From Rouxiella silvae (GTDB taxonomy: Bacteria > Pseudomonadota > Gammaproteobacteria > Enterobacterales > Enterobacteriaceae): a DNA stretch of 64,000 nucleotides. Made by a program: the position numbers and the translations under genes. The stretch covers positions 1 to 64,000 of the forward strand of contig NZ_MRWD01000012.1 of assembly GCF_002093625.1 (NCBI RefSeq). The letters run 5' to 3'. Shown one piece after another: positions 54,309 to 64,000 of the stretch (its first letter is position 1; each line of letters starts with the position of its first letter). The notes beneath the pieces are model-generated. The model ran no database searches and was not told the DNA's origin. It saw only the letters and a program-made list of their open reading frames with translations.

Positions 54309-56186
54309 TTATTTAGTGACTTTGGTCCATGCTTGCTCCCACGCACTGCCGGTGGCTGGAGCATAAGCTGTGGCCGCCCCTTTACACCACGGAGTGTAAG
54401 GCCAAGGTTTGCACTGATAGGCGTTGCCGTCAGTTGCAGTCACGATATCGCCATCTTTGTAATCACTGCCTGCTTTATAGGCCGGATGTGACCCGCCGAT
54501 GTCTTCACTTTTGTCTTTAGTGACTATTTGCAGAGCATCAGAGAGGGCAGACTTATTGCCTGATGCATCCGTCGCGCCGACCTGATAACGGTAGCGGGTA
54601 TCTGGCGCAAGATTACTGTCCTCAAAGCTGGTCGCCGTTGACTTGTTTATCTTCTTGCCATCACGAAAAATCTCATAGCCTGTCACTTTGACATTATCGG
54701 TTGACGCATTCCATTTCAGTACCAATGAACGGTCCGTTATCTGCGTTCCTACTAAGTGAGTAGGAATCGACGGAGCCAGTGTGTCATTAGCGGGAGCTTT
54801 TTCCGTTTTGATCATTAATTCATCGCTGGCAGCCGACTTATTATTTGCCGCATCAACAGCCGTGATGGTGTAGTGATACTCAACGTTTTCCTTTAAGTTT
54901 TTATCACTATATTGATTATGGGCAACGTCGGTAATTTTTATATTATTACGATAAACTTCATAATGATGCACGCCTGCAGCGCTATCGTCGATGGAGGCAG
55001 ACCAGCTTAAATTGATGCTGCTTGCCGTTGCCAAGCCTTGTAGATGAGTCGGGATACTCGGTGCGGTGGTGTCTTTATCTGGCGTAACAATGGAATTATC
55101 ACCGTAAATAAGCTTTTCATAAGCCTTGCGGAACTGTCCATTGAAGGGAACATGCGTGACATTTTTGCCTTCGTCCCAGTTTACTGACCAGGTCATCAGG
55201 CCACGCAAAGGCATACCTTCTTTTTCTAGATCTTTAAATACGCGGTAAACGTCTTCAGGCGTTTTTACAAAACCGGAACCTGCCGCCGAAGTATTGCTTG
55301 GTAATCCGATAACCAATTTATTCGACGGAATTTTTACTGCGGAAAGGCCGTGGGTATTGGCTATTAACTCTTTACTGAAATGATAGAGAAATTCATATTT
55401 CTTACTGTCGTTATCTTGGGTGTAAATGATCCACCAACCGTCCTTTTGGGGATCTTCAGGTTGGAAACCAATACCGAACGCACCCTGATTATAATATTGT
55501 GGAGCAATAAAATCGTAAAAACCCTCAAGGCTATTAATATAACCCGCATACTGTGGGTTAGCGGTGGTTAGATAGGGGATTTCCGGTGCCATACTAATAA
55601 TAAAGTGTTTGTTCTGCTGTTCGTAATGCTTGCGGACTATTTTCAAAGCGGCAGGAATAACGGTTTCATTATCTGCTTTCTTAATTGCAGTTTGCTCAAG
55701 ATCGATATCTAAGCCGTCAAAACCATAGGTATCGACGAGATCAATAATCTGGTCTGCAAATTTTTGTGTATCGCCATTTGCGGCATGCATCTCAATGTGA
55801 GCCTCTGCGCCACCAAGGGAAAGTAAAACGGCTTGACCGCGTTGGTTAAGCTCGGAGACTTCAGCACGAAAACTTTGTGCAGTTCCATAGAAAGGAACGA
55901 AAGTCGGCATGCTTTTACCGTCGGCAGACTTCATAAATGAAACCATGACAACATTGAATTCTTTTGGCGTCTCTTTCAGGTTCATCTTTTTAGGATAACC
56001 CCGAGCGAAATCACCAGAGAAACCCTGATCCCAATTATGCCAATATCCAACCATCAACTTCTTGCCTTCAATCGAGGGCATGGTATCCGCATAATCAGTG
56101 GTTGCAAACGCTACGCTGGAGAAACTTATCAAACCACAGAGTGCGATACTGGCGGCAAGTTTGGATTTACGCATTATTTTTTTCAT
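54309..56186 (-). CDS. Secreted GH18 chitinase with two FnIII domains and a chitin-binding domain
   Basis: Hydrolyses chitin outside the cell. The 625 residues have a signal peptide (SKLAASIALCGLISFSSVAFA). The GH18 barrel covers about 40-365, with the catalytic motif DGLDIDLEQ, the acid/base being Glu164. Two fibronectin type III domains follow near 375-465 and 470-560, both containing APSIPTHL and ending in DASGNKSA-like turns. A C-terminal CBM5/12-like module (YKDGDIVTATDGNAYQCKPW, about 572-622) binds chitin. The layout resembles Serratia ChiC-type enzymes. It sits on the opposite strand within the usual truD-surE junction, so it was probably inserted there. Confidence 0.92.
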   Translation of the reverse strand: MKKIMRKSKLAASIALCGLISFSSVAFATTDYADTMPSIEGKKLMVGYWHNWDQGFSGDFARGYPKKMNLKETPKEFNVVMVSFMKSADGKSMPTFVPFYGTAQSFRAEVSELNQRGQAVLLSLGGAEAHIEMHAANGDTQKFADQIIDLVDTYGFDGLDIDLEQTAIKKADNETVIPAALKIVRKHYEQQNKHFIISMAPEIPYLTTANPQYAGYINSLEGFYDFIAPQYYNQGAFGIGFQPEDPQKDGWWIIYTQDNDSKKYEFLYHFSKELIANTHGLSAVKIPSNKLVIGLPSNTSAAGSGFVKTPEDVYRVFKDLEKEGMPLRGLMTWSVNWDEGKNVTHVPFNGQFRKAYEKLIYGDNSIVTPDKDTTAPSIPTHLQGLATASSINLSWSASIDDSAAGVHHYEVYRNNIKITDVAHNQYSDKNLKENVEYHYTITAVDAANNKSAASDELMIKTEKAPANDTLAPSIPTHLVGTQITDRSLVLKWNASTDNVKVTGYEIFRDGKKINKSTATSFEDSNLAPDTRYRYQVGATDASGNKSALSDALQIVTKDKSEDIGGSHPAYKAGSDYKDGDIVTATDGNAYQCKPWPYTPWCKGAATAYAPATGSAWEQAWTKVTK

Positions 56187-56484
56187 TTGATCTCAATTTG
56201 TTAATTATCGCACCTAATAGCCAATGCTCTCAGGTATTCCGTTTTCTATGCGTAAATATTACATGATGTTTTTAAGTGTTTCAGTGGCTTAATGCGAGGA
56301 AATTTCTTACGTTTAAGAAGTGCTTTAGTCTTTTGATAAAGAAAATTCTATTTTTAATAAATAGGTGTAATAACGCAGCGAGAAATTAATAACGTATTCA
56401 TTTTTTGACAATAGCTGACTTAAATCTTCCAGCACTTCAATCACAAGCCAGACTTTTCTTTGTAGAAACCCTGCGGACAACGGT
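56187..56484. other. AT-rich gap between the chitinase gene and the surE leader
   Basis: The chitinase promoter must lie here, on the minus strand, but I cannot single it out. The stretch is AT-rich and unlike truD or surE, as expected for inserted DNA. I see no repeats or insertion-sequence ends. Confidence 0.5.
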
Positions 56485-56578
56485 TATAATCAACCTCTGG
56501 TTAGACGGCGATGGGATTGCGTCGCAGCGCTATTGCGCAAACGTTGTGCAATTTAGTGATAACCAGAGGTTTTTTTTG
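56485..56578 (+). ncRNA. Candidate structured small RNA or transcription attenuator before surE
   Basis: A consensus -10 TATAAT (56485-56490) is followed at once by AACCTCTGGTTA (56492-56503). This pairs perfectly with TAACCAGAGGTT (56560-56571) and runs into eight T residues. Inside the loop lie two more hairpins: GCGAT-GGG-ATTGC (508-520 of 56xxx) and TTGCGCAA-ACG-TTGTGCAA (56533-56551). Transcription from this -10 would give an RNA of about 80 bases, closed by its own terminator, 20 bases before the surE start. It may be a small RNA, or a leader that limits surE expression. No known family was recognised. Confidence 0.45.
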
Positions 56579-56598
56579 CAATCTACAGAGAACAAAGC

Positions 56599-57375
56599 AT
56601 GACATCTTTGATACGGATATTGTTGAGTAATGATGATGGCGTTTCGGCTCCCGGCATCCAGGCGCTGGCTTCAGCGCTTCGAGAATTTGCCGATGTTAAG
56701 CTGGTGGCGCCTGACAGAAATCGCAGCGGCGCTTCAAACTCCCTGACGCTGGACTCACCTTTACGTATTCAAACCTATCCCAACGGCGATACGGCGGTCA
56801 TTAACGGCACGCCCACCGACTGTGTTTATCTCGGGGTTAATACTCTGATGCGACCACGGCCTGATATCGTCGTTTCCGGCATCAACGCCGGGCCCAATCT
56901 GGGCGATGACGTTATTTATTCCGGCACCGTCGCGGCGGCGATGGAGGGGCGTCATTTGGGCTATCCTGCTCTTGCCGTTTCTCTCGATGGTTATCAACAC
57001 TACGACACTGCGGCGGCAATTACCTGCCGTATTCTGCGTATGTTGGCGAAAGAACCGCTGCGCACGGGGCGAATTCTCAACATTAACGTCCCGGATTTGC
57101 CTTTAAGTGAAATTAAAGGCATGCGGATAACACGCTGCGGTAGCCGCCATCCCGCAGAACAGGTATTTTGTCAGCAGGACCCGCGCGGTCAGGATATGTA
57201 CTGGATTGGTCCACCCGGTGAAAAGTTTGACGTAGCACCGGACACTGACTTTGCCGCCGTCGCGCAGGGTTACGTTTCTATCACGCCTCTGCACGTCGAT
57301 TTGACCTCCTATGCGGCGCAGGACATTGTCAGAACATGGTTAGCCAAAGCCGAGGTGAGCGGGAATGGTGATTAA
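56599..57375 (+). CDS. surE: 5'/3'-nucleotidase SurE
   Basis: Metal-dependent phosphatase acting on nucleoside monophosphates and short polyphosphates; aids stationary-phase survival. The 258 residues start with [18 protein letters not shown] (metal Asp pair) and contain [17 protein letters not shown] and [25 protein letters not shown]. It overlaps pcm by 11 bases. Because the chitinase insertion cuts it off from truD, it must rely on the promoter region just upstream or on one I cannot see. Confidence 0.96.
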   Translation: MTSLIRILLSNDDGVSAPGIQALASALREFADVKLVAPDRNRSGASNSLTLDSPLRIQTYPNGDTAVINGTPTDCVYLGVNTLMRPRPDIVVSGINAGPNLGDDVIYSGTVAAAMEGRHLGYPALAVSLDGYQHYDTAAAITCRILRMLAKEPLRTGRILNINVPDLPLSEIKGMRITRCGSRHPAEQVFCQQDPRGQDMYWIGPPGEKFDVAPDTDFAAVAQGYVSITPLHVDLTSYAAQDIVRTWLAKAEVSGNGD

Positions 57376-57991
57376 GCCGATGTACAACTTGCTCGAACAG
57401 CTGCGAAAACAGGGCATCTCGGATGAGAAGTTGCTGCACGCGATGGAAACCGTGCCTCGAGAGCGCTTTGTCGACGAGGCCTTTCAGCACAAAGCTTATG
57501 AGAACACGGCCTTGCCTATTGGTCTGGGGCAAACTATTTCCCAGCCTTATACCGTTGCCCGCATGACCGAACTCCTTCGCCTTACTCCACAGTCAAAAGT
57601 GCTCGAAATAGGCACAGGTTCGGGTTATCAAACTGCTATTTTGGCGCATCTTGTGGAGCACGTTTTCTCGGTTGAAAGAATTAAAGGGCTTCAGTGGCAG
57701 GCAAAACGTCGCCTGAAGCAGCTCGATCTGCACAATATTTCAACTCGCCACGGTGATGGTTGGGAAGGGTGGCCATCGCGTGGCCCTTTTGACGCGATTA
57801 TTGTTACTGCTGCGCCTCCCGAAATTCCTCAGGACCTACTGGCCCAGCTCGCAGAAGGCGGGATTATGGTTTTGCCGGTCGGTGAACAAAATCAGACTTT
57901 GCAACGTATTCAGCGACGTGCAAATGACTTTACTATTGAAACTATCGAAGCCGTTCGTTTTGTTCCTTTAGTCAAAGGTGAGCTAGCCTAA
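57365..57991 (+). CDS. pcm: Protein-L-isoaspartate O-methyltransferase
   Basis: SAM-dependent repair enzyme that methylates isoaspartyl residues in damaged proteins. The 208 residues carry LGQTISQPY, the SAM motif [16 protein letters not shown] and the end [10 protein letters not shown]. Its ATG lies inside the end of surE, so it is translationally coupled. Conserved surE-pcm-nlpD-rpoS order. Confidence 0.97.
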   Translation: MVIKPMYNLLEQLRKQGISDEKLLHAMETVPRERFVDEAFQHKAYENTALPIGLGQTISQPYTVARMTELLRLTPQSKVLEIGTGSGYQTAILAHLVEHVFSVERIKGLQWQAKRRLKQLDLHNISTRHGDGWEGWPSRGPFDAIIVTAAPPEIPQDLLAQLAEGGIMVLPVGEQNQTLQRIQRRANDFTIETIEAVRFVPLVKGELA

Positions 57992-58124
57992 AGGCTGTTT
58001 TTCAACCTGTCGGCGACTAAGCCCTTAAAATTTAAATACAACTGTTTTATGGTGATAAAGTCGCGTTGTTGATAGCATTCACTACAGTTTTTTATTACCA
58101 CAGTTTTTTTAACTATCGCCATCA

Positions 58125-58143
58125 GGTTAAGTTGCACTTAACC
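58125..58143 (+). other. Small perfect hairpin between pcm and nlpD
   Basis: GGTTAAGT-TGC-ACTTAACC, in the 257-base gap. No T-run. It may be an operator or mRNA element; nothing else firm is seen in the gap. Confidence 0.4.
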
Positions 58144-58248
58144 AGGATGATAAAGGCATGCCTTACGTTGCCATAAGGTTCCTGACGGAGCCAGGCTGCG
58201 TATGGCTTAGGCCGCGATAGATTCTGATATTGCCGTCATGGGGGAGTT

Positions 58249-59277
58249 ATGAGCACAGGAAGCCCAATTAAAACCTTTAGCCGCATTGCGGTATGTACAT
58301 TTGTTGGCGCCTGGCTCGCGGGATGTTCCAATAATGCCTCGACATCTGCGCCAATTAGCAGCGTAAACGGCGGTGGAGGCATGCTTCGCAGCAATCCTGG
58401 GGTTCAGACTACTCCGAATTCTGTTGATAACGCGCCAATGATTAACTCCCAGGGACACATCGTTTATAACCGCAGTTATAACAGTATTCCTAAAGGCAGT
58501 TATAACGGCAGCACCTACACAGTGAAGCGCGGCGATACCCTGTTTTATATTGCCTGGATAACGGGTAACGACTTCCGAGACTTGGCGGCGCGCAATAATA
58601 TTGCGGAACCTTACGGGCTTGAAGTTGGCCAAAAGATTCAAATCAATAATGTTTCTTCTGCGGCCAGTACCGGTGGCATGTTGGCTGCTACCGATGCCAC
58701 GAATGGCGGTGTTCCGAAAGCGCCTTCAAGTGGAATGATGCAGGGTACAGTGGTTGCATCTCAACCAACTACCACGTATTCTGAATCTTCGAGTAAACAG
58801 AATGTAGGTAAGATGTTGCCTACAGCAGGCGTTGTCGCTACGACGACGGCACCTGTTACCGCACCGACTACTCCCGTTGAAAGTACTACAAACAATGGCG
58901 GTCCAGTTTCCTCTTGGAGATGGCCGACCGACGGGAAGATCATCGATAACTTTTCTGCCTCCGAGGGAGGGAATAAAGGGATTGATATCGCCGGTTCACG
59001 TGGACAGGCTGTGTTAGCAACCGCCAGTGGGCGAGTGGTTTACGCAGGTAATGCGCTACGTGGTTACGGTAATCTAATCATCATCAAACATAATGATGAT
59101 TACCTGAGCGCCTATGCACACAATGATTCAATGCTGGTCCGGGAACAACAAGAAGTGCAGGCGGGTCAAAAAATAGCGACTATGGGCAGCACCGGAACCA
59201 GCTCAGTAAGATTACATTTTGAAATTCGTTACAAGGGGAAATCCGTAAACCCGCTGCGTTATCTTCCGCAGCGATAA
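58249..59277 (+). CDS. nlpD: Murein hydrolase activator NlpD
   Basis: Outer-membrane lipoprotein that activates the amidase AmiC at division. The 342 residues begin with a lipobox ([10 protein letters not shown]). A LysM domain lies near residues 85-130 ([14 protein letters not shown]), followed by a Thr/Pro/Ser-rich linker and a C-terminal LytM (M23) domain. The LytM zinc site is degenerate: GNKGIDIAG replaces the usual HxGxD, as in E. coli NlpD, so it is an activator rather than an enzyme. It is shorter than E. coli NlpD (379), mainly in the linker. The main rpoS promoter lies within this gene in relatives. Confidence 0.96.
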   Translation: MSTGSPIKTFSRIAVCTFVGAWLAGCSNNASTSAPISSVNGGGGMLRSNPGVQTTPNSVDNAPMINSQGHIVYNRSYNSIPKGSYNGSTYTVKRGDTLFYIAWITGNDFRDLAARNNIAEPYGLEVGQKIQINNVSSAASTGGMLAATDATNGGVPKAPSSGMMQGTVVASQPTTTYSESSSKQNVGKMLPTAGVVATTTAPVTAPTTPVESTTNNGGPVSSWRWPTDGKIIDNFSASEGGNKGIDIAGSRGQAVLATASGRVVYAGNALRGYGNLIIIKHNDDYLSAYAHNDSMLVREQQEVQAGQKIATMGSTGTSSVRLHFEIRYKGKSVNPLRYLPQR

Positions 59278-59329
59278 GCCGGGCAGAGTTACGATTCTGC
59301 CCTTGGACCACGGGTAGGAGCAGCAGCTT
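59215..59329 (+). promoter_or_regulatory. rpoS translational leader with small-RNA target region
   Basis: The end of nlpD keeps the stretch around ACAAGGGGAAATCCGTAAAC (59231-59250), which in E. coli is part of the inhibitory leader stem paired by DsrA, RprA and ArcZ with Hfq. A hairpin GGGCAGA/TCTGCCC (59281-59302) and the ribosome site GGGTAGGAGC (59312-59321) follow. Post-transcriptional control of rpoS is therefore probably conserved. Confidence 0.65.
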
Positions 59330-60328
59330 ATGAGTCAGAATACGCTGAAAGTTAACGAGTTACATGATGATGTAGATTTCGACGAGAACAGCGCTGAAGC
59401 CTTTGACGAAGAGAAACTAACCGTCGAGGAGTCTGTTGATACTGACGCTTCTGAAGCAGAAGAAGAGTTATTGTCTCAGGCTGTAAGCCAAAGAGTGCTG
59501 GATGCAACTCAACTGTACCTTGGTGAAATTGGTTACTCTCCTCTGCTTACCGCAGAAGAAGAGGTTTATTTTGCACGACGTGCGCTGCGTGGTGATGTTC
59601 CATCGCGCCGACGTATGATCGAAAGTAACCTTCGTTTGGTGGTCAAAATTGCCCGCCGCTATAGCAACCGCGGCCTCGCACTGCTGGATCTTATTGAAGA
59701 GGGTAACCTTGGTCTGATCCGTGCAGTGGAAAAATTTGACCCCGAGCGCGGTTTTAGATTTTCCACTTATGCAACCTGGTGGATCCGTCAGACGATTGAA
59801 CGGGCGATAATGAATCAAACCCGTACCATTCGTTTGCCTATTCACATCGTTAAAGAACTTAACGTTTATCTGCGTACCGCACGCGAATTGGCTCACAAAC
59901 TCGATCACGAGCCAAGTGCTGAAGAGATTGCTGAACAGCTCGATAAGCCGGTCCACGACGTAAGTCGTATGTTGCGCCTGAACGAGCGTATTACTTCTGT
60001 TGATACCCCGTTGGGTGGCGATTCGGAGAAAGCGCTGTTAGACATTCTGGCCGATGAGAAAGAAAACGGTCCGGAAGACACCACGCAAGACGATGATATG
60101 AAACAAAGCATCGTTAAATGGTTGTTCGAGCTGAATGCTAAGCAGCGTGAAGTGTTGGCGCGTCGTTTTGGCCTGTTGGGCTATGAAGCGGCAACTCTCG
60201 AAGATGTGGGTCGTGAGATCGGTCTTACGCGTGAGCGCGTTCGCCAAATTCAGGTTGAAGGTCTGCGTCGCCTGCGTGAAATTCTGCAGGGACAAGGTCT
60301 GAGCATTGAAGCATTGTTCCGCGAATAG
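59330..60328 (+). CDS. rpoS: RNA polymerase sigma factor RpoS
   Basis: General stress and stationary-phase sigma factor. The 332 residues have regions 1.2 ([20 protein letters not shown]), 2 ([38 protein letters not shown] and the -10-binding helix [15 protein letters not shown]), 3, and 4 ([21 protein letters not shown]). It appears intact; RpoS is often mutated in lab-passaged strains, but no frameshift is seen here. The leader and terminator are both clear. Confidence 0.98.
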   Translation: MSQNTLKVNELHDDVDFDENSAEAFDEEKLTVEESVDTDASEAEEELLSQAVSQRVLDATQLYLGEIGYSPLLTAEEEVYFARRALRGDVPSRRRMIESNLRLVVKIARRYSNRGLALLDLIEEGNLGLIRAVEKFDPERGFRFSTYATWWIRQTIERAIMNQTRTIRLPIHIVKELNVYLRTARELAHKLDHEPSAEEIAEQLDKPVHDVSRMLRLNERITSVDTPLGGDSEKALLDILADEKENGPEDTTQDDDMKQSIVKWLFELNAKQREVLARRFGLLGYEAATLEDVGREIGLTRERVRQIQVEGLRRLREILQGQGLSIEALFRE

Positions 60329-60378
60329 TTTGTGTGTGAATAAAGCGCTTTATGTAAATTCTTTATGATTTAACAAGT

Positions 60379-60408
60379 AAAAAGGTGGGCAATGGCCCAC
60401 CTTTTTTT
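60379..60408. terminator. Bidirectional terminator between rpoS and mutS
   Basis: AAAAAGGTGGGC-AATG-GCCCACCTTTTTTT, between convergent genes. Confidence 0.93.
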
Positions 60409-60440
60409 ATGGCTAAATTTCTTCGCAGAATTTTTACGAA

Positions 60441-62996
60441 CTAGACCAGAGACTTTAAACGATAGATCCATTCAAGCGCCTGGCGTGGCGACAGTGAATC
60501 GGCGTCCAGGGCCTCGAGCGCTTCTACTGCTGGAGAAACCTCTTCACTCAGCAACGGCAACTGTGGACCATCCACCTTGCTGGCAGCCGCATGATTCGAC
60601 AACGTTTCTAACTCTTTCAGCTTCTGACGTGCCCGTTTAATGACTTCACGCGGCACACCTGCCAGCGCCGCGACGGCCAACCCATAGCTCTTGTTCGCGG
60701 CCCCTTCCTGAACGCTGTGCATAAAGGCGATAGTATCGCCGTGCTCTATGGCATCAAGGTGAACGTTTACCGCGCCTTCCATTTTCTCGGGCAGGGTGGT
60801 GAGTTCAAAGTAGTGGGTAGCAAACAGGGTCATGGCTTTAATACGGCTCGCCAGATTTTCAGCACAGGCCCATGCCAATGAAAGGCCGTCGTAGGTCGAT
60901 GTTCCACGACCAATTTCATCCATTAACACCAGACTGTTTTCTGTTGCATTGTGCAGAATATTGGCGGTTTCGGTCATTTCAACCATAAAGGTGGAACGCC
61001 CCGAAGCTAGGTCGTCGGCCGCACCCACACGGGTGAAAATGCGGTCTATTGGACCCAGCGTGGCCTGGTCGGCAGGAACATAGCTGCCGATATGCGCCAT
61101 CAGCGTAATCAGTGCAGCCTGACGCATGTAAGTACTTTTACCGCCCATATTTGGCCCAGTAATAATGAGCATTCTGCGCTGCGGCGACATAGCCAGCGGG
61201 TTAGAGATGAACGGCTCACTCAGCACCTGCTCGACGACTGGATGGCGGCCACCGATGATATTGATCCCCGGTTTTTCACTCAGCGTTGGGCAGCAATAAT
61301 TGAGGGTATAAGCGCGCTCGGCCAGGTTATTCAGCACGTCGATTTCTGCCAGCGCGGCAGCACTTTGCTGCAGGGCCGAAAGGTGTGGCATCAGCAGGTC
61401 AAACAGCTCTTCATACAGCGCTTTTTCGAGCGACAACGCCTTCCCTTTTGAGGTAAGCACTTTGTCTTCGTACTCTTTCAGCTCTGGGATGATGTAGCGT
61501 TCGGCGTTTTTCAACGTTTGGCGACGCACGTAGTGGATGGGTGCTAGATGGCTCTGACCGCGGCTTATCTGGATGTAATAACCATGAACGCCGTTAAAAC
61601 CGACCTTTAGGGTATCGAGACCCAGTTTTTCACGTTCGCGGATCTCAAGCCGGTCGAGATAGTCCGTTGCACCGTCAGCCAAGGCGCGCCATTCGTCGAG
61701 CTCGGCGTTATAACCCGGTGCAATCACGCCGCCATCGCGCACTAATACCGGCGGCGCTTCAATAATAGCGTGCTCAAGCAGAGCGATCAGTTCATCAAAC
61801 TCACCGGCCTTTTCAACCAGCGAGCGTATAGCCGGCACCTCGACGGATTGCAGCAGTGACCGAATTTCCGGCAGCTGTTGCAGCGCGTGGCGCATCCGCG
61901 CCAGGTCACGCGGACGGGCGCTGCGCAGGGCGAGGCGAGCAAGAATGCGCTCAAGATCGCCGACCTGACGCAGCACCGGTTGCAGCTCGGCGGTTAAATC
62001 CTGCAGCGCACCTACTGCCTGTTGGCGACTGTTTAGAACGTTAATATCGCGGGTGGGCATGTGGATCCAGCGCTTGAGCATGCGGCTGCCCATGGGCGTG
62101 ACGCTCTGATCGAGGATTGCCGCCAGCGTATTTTCGACGCCGCCGGAGAGGTTCTGCGTCAGCTCAAGGTTACGGCGGGTTGCCGCATCCATGATGATGC
62201 CGTCCTGCTGACGCTCCATTGTCACGCCACGAATGTGCGGCAGAGAGGTGCGCTGGGTATCTTTCACGTATTGCAACAGGCAGCCAGCCGCACGCAGCGC
62301 CTGCGTGGCCTGTTCAACGCCGAAACCGCTGAGGTCACGGGTGCCAAACTGTAGATTCAACTGCTGACGCGCCGTTTCAAGCTCAAACTCCCACATTGGC
62401 CTGCGACGTAACCCCCGGCGTTTATCAATAAGTGACATTGACTCGAAGCTTTCCGGATACAGCAACTCTGCCGGATTGGTGCGCTGAATTTCAGCGGCCA
62501 TGGTTTCGAGATCCGTCGGCTGCGCTACGCGGAAACGGCCGGAGCTGATATCCAGCGTGGCATAGCCAAAGCCTCGGCCGTCCTGCCAGATAGCCGCCAG
62601 TAAGTTGTCCTGACGTTCGCTGAGCAGTGCTTCATCACTGACCGTTCCCGGCGTGACGATGCGGACCACTTTGCGCTCTACCGGACCTTTGCTCAACGCC
62701 GGATCACCTATCTGTTCGCAGATAGCCACCGATTCACCGAGGTGTACCAGCTTGGCCAAATAGCCTTCAACTGCATGGTAGGGCACGCCCGCCATCGGGA
62801 TAGGTTCGCCGGCAGAGGCACCGCGCTTGGTCAGTGAGATGTCTAATAGCTGTGAGGCCTTCCTGGCGTCGTCGTAGAACAACTCATAAAAGTCGCCCAT
62901 GCGATAGAACATCAGAATTTCAGGATTCTGTGCCTTAAGACGCAGATACTGCTGCATCATCGGGGTGTGGCCGTCTAAATTATCGCTATTACTCAT
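60441..62996 (-). CDS. mutS: DNA mismatch repair protein MutS
   Basis: Recognises base mismatches and small loops and recruits MutL. The 851 residues include the N-terminal mismatch-contact motif ([17 protein letters not shown], Phe and Glu pair), the connector and lever domains, and the ATPase with Walker [14 protein letters not shown] and Walker [17 protein letters not shown]. The C-terminal helix-turn-helix and tetramer tail are present. Full length, with no sign of a mutator lesion. Convergent with rpoS, as in other Enterobacterales. Confidence 0.97.
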   Translation of the reverse strand: MSNSDNLDGHTPMMQQYLRLKAQNPEILMFYRMGDFYELFYDDARKASQLLDISLTKRGASAGEPIPMAGVPYHAVEGYLAKLVHLGESVAICEQIGDPALSKGPVERKVVRIVTPGTVSDEALLSERQDNLLAAIWQDGRGFGYATLDISSGRFRVAQPTDLETMAAEIQRTNPAELLYPESFESMSLIDKRRGLRRRPMWEFELETARQQLNLQFGTRDLSGFGVEQATQALRAAGCLLQYVKDTQRTSLPHIRGVTMERQQDGIIMDAATRRNLELTQNLSGGVENTLAAILDQSVTPMGSRMLKRWIHMPTRDINVLNSRQQAVGALQDLTAELQPVLRQVGDLERILARLALRSARPRDLARMRHALQQLPEIRSLLQSVEVPAIRSLVEKAGEFDELIALLEHAIIEAPPVLVRDGGVIAPGYNAELDEWRALADGATDYLDRLEIREREKLGLDTLKVGFNGVHGYYIQISRGQSHLAPIHYVRRQTLKNAERYIIPELKEYEDKVLTSKGKALSLEKALYEELFDLLMPHLSALQQSAAALAEIDVLNNLAERAYTLNYCCPTLSEKPGINIIGGRHPVVEQVLSEPFISNPLAMSPQRRMLIITGPNMGGKSTYMRQAALITLMAHIGSYVPADQATLGPIDRIFTRVGAADDLASGRSTFMVEMTETANILHNATENSLVLMDEIGRGTSTYDGLSLAWACAENLASRIKAMTLFATHYFELTTLPEKMEGAVNVHLDAIEHGDTIAFMHSVQEGAANKSYGLAVAALAGVPREVIKRARQKLKELETLSNHAAASKVDGPQLPLLSEEVSPAVEALEALDADSLSPRQALEWIYRLKSLV

Positions 62997-63000
62997 GCGC

Positions 63001-63391
63001 TTAGTTTCTTAGTTGTTTAAATTTAACGTTTTTATGATTTTCACTATAACCGGCAGACCTCGCGTCGGTGCGCAAATTAGGGCTCATAGGAAGATCATAA
63101 AAATCAATTTGTCTCGTGAATTCATAGAGCTAATGAAGTTACCGCCCCAAAAATTTTGTGCGGTTATAGTAGCCCAAGCGACAAGAAACTGACACCCGTA
63201 AACTGGAATGCATCTCGAAGAATTGCAAACTTAAAGGCAGCATCTCCTTCTTTGTTTGCTCGCGCTGGGCTGCAAGCATGCCGCTGAACGGCGAGAGTGC
63301 GCCGGTTGTCTGCGTAATATTCGTTTCTGCAGACGCTTTCCCTTCTTCCCCGAAAGTGAGTTAAAGACGCGGGAGAATCAGACCGAAGCCA
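63001..63391. other. Gene-free stretch between mutS and the LysR-type gene
   Basis: About 390 bases. The mutS promoter must lie near its left end. Apart from short G/C hairpins (for example CCGCT-GAAC-GGCG near 63280) I see nothing definite: no open frame of note, no tRNA and no repeat shared with the rest of the window. Confidence 0.5.
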
Positions 63392-64000
63392 TTATTGTTG
63401 GCTAAAGAAGCTCATGTCCGTTGCCGGAGACTTTCTGTCTCTTATCTCATGCACCAATTCTATCAGCGCCTTTAAACCTGCGGGGACGTGGCGTCTGCCG
63501 GGGTAGTAAAGTCTTAGCCCTTCAAACGATGGGCACCACTGTTCAAGCACGCTGACCAGGCTGCCGTTTGCCAAATCCTGTTCAATAAACCAGCTTGAAA
63601 TAAAAGCCAGTCCGATACCGCTGCGTGCGGCCTGACGTATCACCCGCATTTCGTTAAGCACGATGCGTGGAGGAACATTGACCGTAAACTTTTGCTGATG
63701 CCGCTCAAGCTCCCAGTGATAAATTCCGCCATGAGACATACGCATGCCGATTGCCTGATGATTAGGCAGGTCGTCTGGCGTTGCAGGTGTGCCGTGGGCG
63801 GCGAAATATTCCGGACTGCCCACGATCAGCATCCTTACCGGTGGCGTGACCGGCACCGCAATCATATCCTGGGGTACCGATTCTGCCAGCCGTATTCCGG
63901 CGTCATACCCCTCGGCGACAATATCAACCATGCGCGCCTCGGTCGTCAGATCAATACGCATTTGCGGATAACGATGTAAATATTCCCGCAGCAGTGGCTC
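63392..64000 (-). CDS. LysR-family transcriptional regulator (partial, N-terminus off the window)
   Basis: The open frame reads in from the right edge of the window (EPLLREYLHRYPQ...). It covers about 202 residues of the effector-binding domain: YPQMRIDLTTEARMVDIVAEGYDAGIRLAE, then VPVTPPVRMLIVGSPEYFAAHG and VRQAARSGIGLAFISSWF-like segments. The helix-turn-helix lies beyond 64000. The AGIRLAE and SPEYFAAHGTP stretches are typical of the LysR subgroup related to DmlR/YafC. The target is unknown. Confidence 0.9.
   Translation of the reverse strand, partial: EPLLREYLHRYPQMRIDLTTEARMVDIVAEGYDAGIRLAESVPQDMIAVPVTPPVRMLIVGSPEYFAAHGTPATPDDLPNHQAIGMRMSHGGIYHWELERHQQKFTVNVPPRIVLNEMRVIRQAARSGIGLAFISSWFIEQDLANGSLVSVLEQWCPSFEGLRLYYPGRRHVPAGLKALIELVHEIRDRKSPATDMSFFSQQ

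Noticed and set aside
56405-56602. Small open frame of 65 codons ending in an ATGA overlap with surE
   Set aside because: It needs a TTG start without a ribosome site and runs through the structured RNA/terminator element; the product looks like no known protein.
58249-59277. NlpD as an active zinc endopeptidase
   Set aside because: The LytM HxGxD motif is replaced by NKGID, as in other NlpD proteins, so it is an activator.

Overview
The window is a chromosomal segment of a gammaproteobacterium of the order Enterobacterales. Almost every core gene reads as a close relative of its Escherichia, Serratia or Yersinia counterpart. A cysG gene at the head of cysDNC, a GH18 chitinase and ERIC repeats suggest the Yersiniaceae side (Serratia/Rahnella-like), but the genus cannot be fixed from sequence reading alone. 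No rRNA, tRNA, integrase, transposase or CRISPR array was seen.

Layout, left to right. (1) 0-3.3 kb: an accessory, AT-rich stretch with a phosphoglycerate-type transporter (pgtP) and an unrecognised 546-residue coiled-coil protein. (2) 3.3-11.9 kb: housekeeping genes hemL, clcA, erpA, btuF-mtnN, dgt and degP. (3) 12-22.9 kb: a contiguous aldarate catabolism regulon: cdaR (activator), gudP (uptake), gudX/gudD and garD (dehydratases), garL (aldolase), garR (reductase) and garK (glycerate kinase). Together these convert D-glucarate and D-galactarate to pyruvate and phosphoglycerate. Four promoters here share one architecture: a 16-bp TTGTGCA-type operator, exactly 22 bp, then the -10 hexamer. 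(4) 23-34.2 kb: a DSD1-like PLP enzyme, a tandem ERIC array, barA, relA, mazG, pyrG and eno. (5) 34.3-38.3 kb: an AT-rich orphan gene for a protein of about 1318 residues with an HEMSH motif, placed between eno and queE. (6) 38.4-51.1 kb: queE, queD, a secreted alpha/beta hydrolase and the assimilatory sulfate reduction genes cysJIH and cysG-DNC, separated by iap. (7) 51.2-63 kb: ygbE, ftsB-ispD-ispF-truD, a chitinase inserted on the opposite strand, a possible small structured RNA, surE-pcm-nlpD-rpoS, and mutS. (8) The right edge holds the 3' part of a LysR-family regulator gene.

The most interesting items are: the 1318-residue orphan protein, a candidate secreted toxin or effector with a possible zinc-protease motif; the 546-residue orphan protein; the fixed-spacing CdaR operator set; the folded RNA/terminator element just upstream of surE; and the tandem ERIC array whose last copy runs into the stop codon of barA. 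Functions given for core genes rest on recognised family motifs. Functions suggested for the orphans are inference.
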